Positions 25,835-32,277 of a DNA stretch of 64,000 nucleotides are shown piece by piece. The notes beneath the pieces were generated by a model. That model was not told the DNA's origin and did not search any database. It was given only the letters and a program-made list of their open reading frames with translations. Source of the DNA: Coriobacteriaceae bacterium. Lineage in GTDB: Bacteria > Actinomycetota > Coriobacteriia > Coriobacteriales > Coriobacteriaceae. Both the position numbers and the translations under genes were made by a program. The DNA is taken from the NCBI GenBank assembly GCA_025757745.1, contig CP107217.1, positions 1,674,001-1,738,000 of the forward strand, written 5' to 3'. Each line of letters begins with the position of its first letter. Positions within the stretch are counted from its first letter, which is position 1.

Positions 25835-26569
25835 ATGGAAACGATTAACGGGGGCCTTGCCTCGGCGCTCAAGATCGAGCCGGGCATTACCGCAATTATC
25901 GGCAGCGGTGGCAAGTCGACCCTGCTAAAGACGCTCGGCCTTGAGCTTATGCGCGCCGGCGGCCGCGTGCTCCTCTGCACCACCACGCATATGTTTCCCG
26001 TCGCCGGCGTGCCATGGGACGGGTCGAACCGTCGCCTGGACGCCGCGCCCTGGAAGCCAGGTGCCTTACACGCCCCAGGCTGCACCTGCGAGGCCTGCTC
26101 GGGGCTTGTGCGGGGAAGCATCTGCCAAGCTGGTGTCTTGGACCCCGAGACGGGCAAGCTCTCCTCCCCTGCCGAGGCGCTCGACCAGCTGGCGCAGCGC
26201 TTTGACTACGTCCTGGCCGAGGCAGACGGCAGCAAGCGGCTCCCGCTCAAGGCCCACGCCGCCTGGGAGCCGGTAATTCCCTCTGGCACAGCCGACATCG
26301 CCTGGATCGTCGGCGCTTCGGGGCTCGGCAAGCCCATCAACGAAGCCGTCCACCGCCCCGAGCTCTTTTGCGAGCGTTGCGGCTGCGAGCCCACCGACGT
26401 TGCCACGCCCGAGCGCGTCGCCCAAGTGCTCAATGCCGAGATGCAGGCGCTGGAACTCAACAATGCCCGCATCATGCTCAACCAAGTCGACACGCTTGCC
26501 GACCCAACGATGGCAGATCGCTTCGAGGCAGCTCTCGACCGCCCCGTCGTCGCCAGCAGCCTCAAGTAG
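25835..26569 (+). CDS. yqeC: YqeC-family selenium-dependent hydroxylase accessory protein
   Basis: Putative P-loop accessory protein of selenium-dependent molybdenum hydroxylase systems, 244 aa. P-loop GSGGKST at residues 23-29, then TTTHMFPVAG, LAEADGSKRLPLKAH and the segment IVGASGLGKPINEAVHRPELF typical of YqeC. Two CxxC pairs (CTCEAC; CERCGC) may bind metal. The 3' end converges on mocA with 26 nt between stops. Confidence 0.88.
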   Translation: METINGGLASALKIEPGITAIIGSGGKSTLLKTLGLELMRAGGRVLLCTTTHMFPVAGVPWDGSNRRLDAAPWKPGALHAPGCTCEACSGLVRGSICQAGVLDPETGKLSSPAEALDQLAQRFDYVLAEADGSKRLPLKAHAAWEPVIPSGTADIAWIVGASGLGKPINEAVHRPELFCERCGCEPTDVATPERVAQVLNAEMQALELNNARIMLNQVDTLADPTMADRFEAALDRPVVASSLK

Positions 26570-26595
26570 CCGGCGCCACCCTGGCGTCCTTTCTG

Positions 26596-27186
26596 CTAGC
26601 GAGGCGCGTAGCAGGCCGCGATATGCTCCGAGACGCGGCGCTGGCCCTTGGCGGTGTCGACATCCCACAACTCGTAGGCACGTGCCTCGACCAACTGGAC
26701 ATCGGCGCGGCCGCGCAGCAGCGACGATCCGCCATCCTTGCCCTTAAGCCCCATAAGGTCGGGAAAGAGACTCGCAGGGAACAGCACCGGCGAGGCGGGT
26801 TCACCGTTTAGGGCAAGACGCACGGGCGCGACGCCGCCGTTGGCCTTAAAAGCACCGGCGATCGCCTCAAAAGAATCCGAACTCACGAGCGGCTGGTCGC
26901 CCGGCAAAAAGAGGCAGCCCTTCCAGCCGCGATCGGCTCCCCACGTAAGACCGGCGCGCACACTCTCGCTCCTGAGCGCGCCATCGTGCAGCGCGCACGC
27001 GCAGCGCAGCTCACGGCAAATCTCGGCAACTTGGGGCCAGCGCGTCGTAACAACAACGTCAAATCCTTTGGGCACCGACTCAATCGTCCGCTGAATCAGC
27101 GGCTTTCCGCAGATATCGGCAAGCATCTTGTTAGAGCCAAACCGCTTGCCCTCGCCCGAAGCCATAATGACGCAACCAAGTTTCAT
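26596..27186 (-). CDS. mocA: MocA-like molybdenum cofactor cytidylyltransferase
   Basis: Nucleotidyltransferase of the MobA/MocA fold that would attach CMP to molybdopterin for hydroxylase-type enzymes. 196 aa: N-terminal IMASGEGKRFGSNKML, then GKPLIQRTIESV, and the metal-binding LPGDQPLVS. Start ATG after GGGAGG. Clustered with yqeBC and xdhC, consistent with the MCD cofactor used by xanthine dehydrogenase-type enzymes. Confidence 0.87.
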   Translation of the reverse strand: MKLGCVIMASGEGKRFGSNKMLADICGKPLIQRTIESVPKGFDVVVTTRWPQVAEICRELRCACALHDGALRSESVRAGLTWGADRGWKGCLFLPGDQPLVSSDSFEAIAGAFKANGGVAPVRLALNGEPASPVLFPASLFPDLMGLKGKDGGSSLLRGRADVQLVEARAYELWDVDTAKGQRRVSEHIAACYAPR

Positions 27187-27351
27187 GGTGATACCTCCCC
27201 TGAAGCCATCGTACCCATAACTCGTGCAGCGGGTGCATAAAGATGGTGTCCTGGCCGTTGGCAGTCTTATAACACAGCGACGCTTTCGTTATTTGCGACC
27301 ATGTGGCATTTGTGGCACAGTGGGCCCAAACTAATATTTAGGAAGGCACCC

Positions 27352-28005
27352 ATGACCCCCGCACAGATTGAGTTTTACAAGCGTCTTGCACGCAGCCTGG
27401 CGCTACAGTTTGGCCCCAACTGCGAAATCGTCGTCCACGATCTGGAGACCGAGAACATGGACCACTCTATCGTGGTGATCGAAAACGGCCACGTCAGCGG
27501 ACGCAAACTGGGTGACGGCCCCAGCCATATCGTGCTCGAGTCCATGCACGAGAATGCCACCGAAGTCCACGACCGCGCGCCGTACCTTACCAAGACCGCC
27601 GATGGCAAGCTGCTCAAATCGTCGACCATCTACATTCGCGACGACGCCGGCAACCCCGTTGGCATTATGGGCATTAACTTTGACATCACGCTCATGAAGG
27701 CGTTTGAGCGTTCGCTCGACGCGCTCACCGGCACGGGCAACAAGGGATACACCGTGCCCGAGCCCATCACCAAAAACATCGGCGACCTGCTCGAAGATCT
27801 GCTGCGCGAGTGCGAGCAGTACGTGGGCAAGCCCGCCGCCCTCATGACCAAGGACGAGCGCATTCGCGCTATCGGATACCTCGACCGCCGCGGCGCCTTC
27901 CTTATCTCCAAATCGAGCGAGCGCGCCTGCGAGTTCTTTGGCATCTCCAAGTACAGCTTCTACAGCTACCTCAACGAGGCCAAGGCAGAGGCCGACGACA
28001 AGTAA
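27352..28005 (+). CDS. YheO-like PAS/HTH transcriptional regulator, copy 1
   Basis: 217 aa with an N-terminal YheO-type PAS domain (FGPNCEIVVHDLE, GHVSGRKLGDGPSHIVLES, IYIRDDAGNPVGIMGINFD) and a C-terminal helix-turn-helix (RIRAIGYLDRRGAFLISKSS, FFGISKYSFYSYLNE). The start at 27352 follows AGGAAGG; an upstream ATG at 27301 has no site. It is divergent from mocA across a 165-nt gap with repeated TGTGGCA motifs, so it probably controls the purine/molybdenum accessory cluster. The ligand is unknown. A paralogue pairs with the second NCS2 permease. Confidence 0.88.
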   Translation: MTPAQIEFYKRLARSLALQFGPNCEIVVHDLETENMDHSIVVIENGHVSGRKLGDGPSHIVLESMHENATEVHDRAPYLTKTADGKLLKSSTIYIRDDAGNPVGIMGINFDITLMKAFERSLDALTGTGNKGYTVPEPITKNIGDLLEDLLRECEQYVGKPAALMTKDERIRAIGYLDRRGAFLISKSSERACEFFGISKYSFYSYLNEAKAEADDK

Positions 28006-28125
28006 ACGACCCGCCTGAACCATCCTCCCCTTAGTACGAGTGCTTGAATGCGCGAATCCGGGCATCGGTGACAAGGCAAGTTCCATATAATCGAAGGACT
28101 AGACAGTTCGAAAGGATGGGACAAG

Positions 28126-28821
28126 ATGAGGTCGAGCAACGCATCGCGCAGCAGCCACGGAGGCACCGCGCCTACCGCCAGGCATGCGAAAAACGCGTTT
28201 GACGAGGGCGAAGACGATCTGTTTGCATTGAGCCTCGACGACGTGATGAGCGACCGCCCTTGGACCGCCGATGAACTCATGGGCGGCGGAGCTCGCCCGA
28301 CAAGTGCAAAGCCCGCACCTTCCGCCACACCCGCGCCGGCATCCGTGCCCGCGGACGACTTTGCCACCCGTCCCATCGTGCAGACGAAGCGTAAAGCCGC
28401 CCCTGCGCCCCACCCCACCAGCGATCCGTCCGAGACGGCGGCGTTTCTTGCCGCGGCGACACAGCGTCATGCGCCCATCAGCACACCCGTGTATGCCGCC
28501 CCGCAGCAGCCGACATACGCGGCTCCCGAGTACAACAAGACCGGCGCAAAGGACGCATCGGCATCGTCGTATACCCGTGGCACCGATGACGAGCGCTTTG
28601 CCGACTACTACACCGAGGAAGAGCCGCCGCACTTCTCCGAGTTTCCCCAAGCGGCAAAGGTTGTCTTTATCGCCATCATCGTCGCTCTGCTCGGCGTGAT
28701 CGCGTTTGAGGGATTCCAGCTATTCCGCGGCCCCACCGCGTCCGAATCGGCAACGCAGCAAGCAGAGGATGACAACGACTACTTGGATATCAACACCCTC
28801 AAGGGCGACCCCAACAGCTAG
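28126..28821 (+). CDS. Hypothetical protein with one C-terminal membrane segment
   Basis: 231 aa, not recognised. Residues 1-180 are low complexity, Ala/Pro/Thr-rich and probably disordered (PAPSATPAPASVPADD). One hydrophobic segment (VVFIAIIVALLGVIAFEGF, about 187-206) is followed by a short acidic tail, suggesting a tail-anchored membrane protein. AAAGGATGGG precedes the ATG. It has its own short transcription unit, and a strong terminator lies downstream at 29001-29047. Confidence 0.75.
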   Translation: MRSSNASRSSHGGTAPTARHAKNAFDEGEDDLFALSLDDVMSDRPWTADELMGGGARPTSAKPAPSATPAPASVPADDFATRPIVQTKRKAAPAPHPTSDPSETAAFLAAATQRHAPISTPVYAAPQQPTYAAPEYNKTGAKDASASSYTRGTDDERFADYYTEEEPPHFSEFPQAAKVVFIAIIVALLGVIAFEGFQLFRGPTASESATQQAEDDNDYLDINTLKGDPNS

Positions 28822-28865
28822 GTTGGAACATAAGCTATGCCGCACCCCTGTTTACGTGCAGTTTT

Positions 28866-28976
28866 ACACTTTTCCGTGATTTCCACGCGCTCATTTCGAC
28901 ACTTTTCCGTAATTTTGGCGGCTCGAATTTGACACTTTTCCGTACTTTCATACGGCTGATTTCGACACTTTTCCGG
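28866..28976. repeat. Four 12-mers ACACTTTTCCGT at an exact 33-nt period
   Basis: Copies at 28866-28877, 28899-28910, 28932-28943 and 28965-28976 (last base G in the fourth) are spaced exactly 33 nt; the intervening 21 nt vary. The period is a multiple of three, and on the minus strand it reads as an 11-residue peptide repeat with core EKC(R/Q/K). It fills most of the 372-nt gap 28822-29193, which otherwise holds only terminator hairpins. Confidence 0.85.
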
Positions 28977-29000
28977 ATGTTTGCCGAATAATTGCCGCGT

Positions 29001-29047
29001 AATCAAGCGCCGTCTGCACATCATTTCGCAGGCGGCGCTTGATTTTT
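29001..29047 (+). terminator. Strong terminator hairpin after the 33-nt repeats
   Basis: AATCAAGCGCCG(T)CTGC pairs with GCAG(G)CGGCGCTTGATT around a 10-nt loop and runs into TTT. It would end transcription of the gene at 28126-28821, leaving the repeat array in its 3' UTR. A second GC hairpin (GCCCGC/GCGGGC) follows at 29072-29095. Confidence 0.8.
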
Positions 29048-29193
29048 GTCCGCGCGTGCTGATAGACTCCATCGTGCCCGCAAGGAGCGGGCGCGTTTTA
29101 TCCAGAGTCGGGGTAGAGAGTTGGCTCCACGATCCCGACGCCAACCGACCAAGAGGCACGGTGGCCCTGCCAACATCGATGAAAGGAGTCCGT

Positions 29194-29616
29194 ATGGACA
29201 ATTTCTCCGAGCGCAGTGAGCGCAATTTCCACAACCTGGCAGCCAAGCCAAAACAAATACATCTTTTGGACGAGCCGAGCGGCTACGCCTCGGCCATGGT
29301 CAAGAACAGTCTCTCCCACCAGATGCGCTTTTCCGTGCAGGTACTCGAAGAAGAGCTCTGCGCCGCCGGCGACCCGCACGTACTGCAGATCAAGCTGCTC
29401 GGAGACGATTCGCGCGAGCCGTCCAGCTGGAAGCTCTTTGCCGACGGCGCGTGCGTTGCGGACGGATCCGGCGCCTTTGCCCGCGAGTGCTTCTACGAGG
29501 GAGCCGAGGTATTCCTGGACCTGTGTCGCGATGCCGTCGAGACTGCCGAACTGTGCCAGTGGAGTCAGAGGGAGTACGAACTGCTGAGTGCGTCGCGCGG
29601 GATTGCTATGGCGTAA
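29194..29616 (+). CDS. Hypothetical protein, intact copy of a duplicated gene
   Basis: 140 aa, not recognised, soluble. It starts MDNFSERSERNFHNLAAKPK; the C-terminal half holds LFADGACVADGSGAFARECF and YEGAEVFLDLCRDAVETAEL. The ATG at 29194 follows AAAGGAG; longer in-frame starts lack sites. The last ~70 codons are repeated in decayed form at 30849-31087, on the other side of the AbiE cassette. Confidence 0.7.
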   Translation: MDNFSERSERNFHNLAAKPKQIHLLDEPSGYASAMVKNSLSHQMRFSVQVLEEELCAAGDPHVLQIKLLGDDSREPSSWKLFADGACVADGSGAFARECFYEGAEVFLDLCRDAVETAELCQWSQREYELLSASRGIAMA

Positions 29617-29638
29617 GCGAGAGATCTCGGCAGTGTCA

Positions 29639-30022
29639 CTAACGAGCAGAATCGATTTTTGCAATCAAGTCGTTCGCCCATGCCACGGCATCATCGACAG
29701 TCGGCAAAACGTTAAGTCCTTCCGCCTGGGAGAAATACAGTGAGTCCCAGCCCACTCCCCTCGAGATCATTGGAGGCCACTCCTGCTCCGCACGATACGC
29801 AAAGAGTCTGATACAGACCTCTCGAGTTTTTAGGTAATCAATTTCCCCGTTGGAAATTGCAATCTGGAGATCTATCAGATCATGGGCGCGCTCGCTGCCG
29901 GGGCTGCTCGCAGCATGAAGTTTTTGGGCAATCTGATGCTCGAGCCTCATGCACGGAACCGGCCCCGGTTCGGGAAACCCGAGACCTTTCAATATTGCCG
30001 CAGCTTCAGGCGAGGAAACCAT
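29639..30022 (-). pseudogene. AbiEii toxin nucleotidyltransferase, truncated
   Basis: Only the C-terminal part of an AbiEii-type nucleotidyltransferase remains (127 aa versus about 280 or more): MRLEHQIAQKLHAASSPGSE then RAHDLIDLQIA. The N-terminal half with the catalytic GSx(D/E)xD-type motif is absent. Directly after the abiEi stop, another frame encodes a short peptide beginning MKEVKKPTSRRN (GTG start) and then runs out of frame, consistent with an internal deletion that left the first ~10 codons. Toxin activity is not expected. Confidence 0.75.
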
Positions 30023-30062
30023 ATGTCAAGGTTACGTCTGCTGGTTGGCTTCTTGACTTCCT

Positions 30063-30590
30063 TCACGACAGCTCCTTCATCAGTCTCTCATGCTCATTGG
30101 AGGTAATAAGGCCCTCGGTTTGAGCGTGCTTGGTTGCCTCGATGAGGCGTTCGGTCATAACGGACCCCTTACAAGCCTCAATCGCATCAGCAACGCATTG
30201 AGAAGGGATTCCTTCATAGAACGTCGTTTTCGCATTCTCTGGAGCGGACACTGTTTTTACCCAAGCTGGCAGTTTACGGCGAACACGCTTTGGTGTTGCC
30301 ACGGTCACGGCACGAGGATCAACAAGTGCAAGTGCGTGCATAGACAGCACTGATTCGCCCCACAGGAAACCCTCGTCACCAACAAGAGCCACTGCCTCCG
30401 CAAAGACGTCACGGGGCGTCGGAACCCATTGGGTGAGCTTGTACACCCCATGTCCTCGGCGCATCAATTTCCCAGTGGCGCACCATCGGCTCAGTTCTCC
30501 GGTGGTTACGCCAATCTCGCGTGCCTGCGCAGCAGTCACGATGCCGTAGCCATCTGCCGCCAGTTCGAATATTTCATCAAAGTGTTTCAT
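30063..30590 (-). CDS. AbiEi-type antitoxin/transcriptional repressor
   Basis: 175 aa. The N-terminal winged-helix AbiEi_4 domain (GIVTAAQAREIGVTTGELSRWC, RRGHGVYKL) and the following antitoxin domain (VLSMHALALVDPRAVTVATPKRVRR) match the antitoxin of type IV AbiE systems, which neutralises the toxin and represses its own promoter. The partner toxin gene is truncated, so this is probably a surviving orphan repressor. A perfect inverted repeat overlaps its start codon. Confidence 0.85.
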   Translation of the reverse strand: MKHFDEIFELAADGYGIVTAAQAREIGVTTGELSRWCATGKLMRRGHGVYKLTQWVPTPRDVFAEAVALVGDEGFLWGESVLSMHALALVDPRAVTVATPKRVRRKLPAWVKTVSAPENAKTTFYEGIPSQCVADAIEACKGSVMTERLIEATKHAQTEGLITSNEHERLMKELS

Positions 30591-30626
30591 GTCAAAAGAC
30601 TAACACTTTTGTATGTCTTTTGACAT
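30589..30626 (-). promoter_or_regulatory. Operator-like inverted repeat at the abiEi start
   Basis: ATGTCAAAAGAC (30589-30600) and GTCTTTTGACAT (30615-30626) are perfect 12-bp complements separated by 14 nt, and the left arm includes the start codon. AbiEi repressors are known to bind inverted repeats in their promoters; this is the obvious candidate site. Confidence 0.65.
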
Positions 30627-30848
30627 AGACATGGTCATGATCAAGCATTAGAGATCTATTTAAATTCGTATAGCATTGCAATCGCCCTCTCTGAATTCGA
30701 AGTCCGCGCCGACAGCATGCGGAAGTAAAAAGTACCGGCAAGAACGATATCGAATGAAATCGCTCCCGCTGGCATATATCTTACCATATAAACGAACACG
30801 TGTTCGTTCTCTTCAATTATCGATTTATCACAAGCCCACTTTAGCCGC

Positions 30849-31087
30849 TGCCCGCGTGAATCGTCTAGCCGATAGCTCTTCGCCGACGGCGCGTGCGTTG
30901 CGGACGGATCCGGCACCTTTGCCCGCGAGTGCTTCTGCGAGGGAGCCGAGGTATTTCTGGACCTGTGCCGCGACGCCGTCGAGGCTGCTGAGCTGCGCCA
31001 GTGGAGCCAGAGAGAGTATGAGCTGTTGAGTGCCGCACGCGGGATTGCGGAGGTAGGTGGGCACACCTACCACGCGATCCCGCGATA
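30849..31087 (+). pseudogene. Decayed 3' fragment of the hypothetical gene at 29194-29616
   Basis: Reads RESSSR-stop-LFADGACVADG, then SGTFARECFCEGAEVFLDL and QREYELLSAARGIAEVGG, matching the C-terminal half of the intact copy at most positions. It has an in-frame TAG where the intact copy has Lys, no N-terminal half and no start. The rest of 30627-30848 shows no gene. It ends TAA at 31085-31087. Confidence 0.8.
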
Positions 31088-31168
31088 ACACCGTTGGTCA
31101 GGTTGTCCCTACCTGACTCTTTGATTCCATGCCTGGCCATATTGCCGTTCGCCTCAACAGTCGCCAAC

Positions 31169-31209
31169 AATGCAACGCTATAATACTTTCAACGCATTTG
31201 TATTGCATT
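31169..31209 (+). promoter_or_regulatory. Promoter/operator for the RHH-GIY-YIG-hsdMS operon
   Basis: A perfect -10 TATAAT (31179-31184) is bracketed by AATGCAA (31169-31175) and TTGCATT (31203-31209), a 7-bp inverted repeat. The -35 is weak. The adjacent ribbon-helix-helix protein is a natural candidate to bind the palindrome. Confidence 0.5.
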
Positions 31210-31228
31210 TCGAGCGATGGGAGCGCAG

Positions 31229-31441
31229 ATGCCCGATAGCTACAAGCAGCTCATTAAGAGCAACCCCGACGAGACCGAGATCAGAAGCTTCCTGGTGGAC
31301 GGCGACCAGGTCTCCGTGACCCTTCGCATCCCCGATACCCTGCGCGACGCTGCGAAGGAAGAGGCGGCCCTGCGGGGCATGAGCTTCTCCGCCTTCGTGC
31401 GCACGTGCATGATTGAAGAGCTCGCGAAGAAGAGGGCGTGA
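31229..31441 (+). CDS. Ribbon-helix-helix (CopG/Arc-like) protein
   Basis: 70 aa with the RHH pattern VSVTLRIPDTLRDAAKEEAA then MSFSAFVRTCMIEELAKK. Such proteins are dimeric DNA-binding repressors or antitoxins. Start ATG at 31229 follows GGGAG; an ATG 12 nt upstream is an alternative. It is the first gene of the restriction operon and its stop is 2 nt before the next ATG, so it may autoregulate the operon or act as antitoxin to the nuclease. Confidence 0.75.
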   Translation: MPDSYKQLIKSNPDETEIRSFLVDGDQVSVTLRIPDTLRDAAKEEAALRGMSFSAFVRTCMIEELAKKRA

Positions 31442-31443
31442 GC

Positions 31444-32277
31444 ATGATCCGGGTCAAGACTCTCACCGTCCAGCTCATAGACGCGCAGCCGGACCGCATC
31501 CGCATCTGCCGCATCGACGGCGAGTCGCTTGTGACCGTCGTCGTTCCAAGGGAGGACCTTACCGAGGCGAAATCGCTGCCGAACATCCCGCAGCGCGGCG
31601 TCTACTACCTGCTCGACGAGGACCACGGCAACGTGAGCCGCGTCTACGCGGGGCAGACGACCCAGGGCATCGCCCGGCTCGACGCGCACAAGGCGAAAAA
31701 GGAGTTCTGGAACAAGGCCGTTATGTTCCTCGATGACGACCAAAACATCAGCAGGGATGCACTGGACGTTCTCGAGGCGAAGGCCATCGACTACGTGCGT
31801 ACCCACGGCTCGTACGAGACCGACAACTCGGCGACGCCCGAGCCCTACATCGACCCGTACAAGGAAGAGGCCGTCGAACGCCTGCACGATAGGATCCTCT
31901 TCAGGATGGCAGCTCTGGGGTACGACCTCGACAGGGTCGACCAGGGTCCGACCGGTGCGCCGGCGGTCTTCCACACAAAGAAGAACGGCATACGCGGGGC
32001 GGGGCGCTACGACAAGGCCACCGGGCACTTCACCGTGCTCGCTGGCTCGAAAGTGAACCTCTCGAGACCCGTTCTGAAAAACGCGGCCGTCGCGGCCGCG
32101 CGCAGAGAAATCTTCGACGATTCGGGCGGCATCGCAGAGCTCGCCGAGGACCTCGAGTTCCCGACGCCCAGCGCCGCGGCGGTGTTCGTGCTCGGCGGCA
32201 GCCAGAACGGCTGGACCGAATGGGTAAGCGACGACGGAGAAACGCTCAACCAAGTCTATAGAAGTGAGGAAAACTAG
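31444..32277 (+). CDS. GIY-YIG nuclease-domain protein with DUF4357
   Basis: 277 aa. The GIY-YIG-like motif is GVYYLLDED...RVYAGQTTQGIARLDAHK (residues about 51-80), followed by FWNKAVMFLDDD and a conserved LEAKAIDYV where the catalytic Glu of the family is expected. The C-terminal ~60 residues (FTVLAGSKVNLSR, GGSQNGWTEWV) resemble DUF4357. It directly abuts hsdM (TAG then ATG) and follows the RHH gene without a gap, so it is part of the type I restriction operon; its role there is not known. Confidence 0.75.
   Translation: MIRVKTLTVQLIDAQPDRIRICRIDGESLVTVVVPREDLTEAKSLPNIPQRGVYYLLDEDHGNVSRVYAGQTTQGIARLDAHKAKKEFWNKAVMFLDDDQNISRDALDVLEAKAIDYVRTHGSYETDNSATPEPYIDPYKEEAVERLHDRILFRMAALGYDLDRVDQGPTGAPAVFHTKKNGIRGAGRYDKATGHFTVLAGSKVNLSRPVLKNAAVAAARREIFDDSGGIAELAEDLEFPTPSAAAVFVLGGSQNGWTEWVSDDGETLNQVYRSEEN

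Noticed and set aside
28866..28976. Short CRISPR array
   Set aside because: The repeated unit is only 12 nt, just four copies, with no cas genes; CRISPR repeats are 23 nt or longer.
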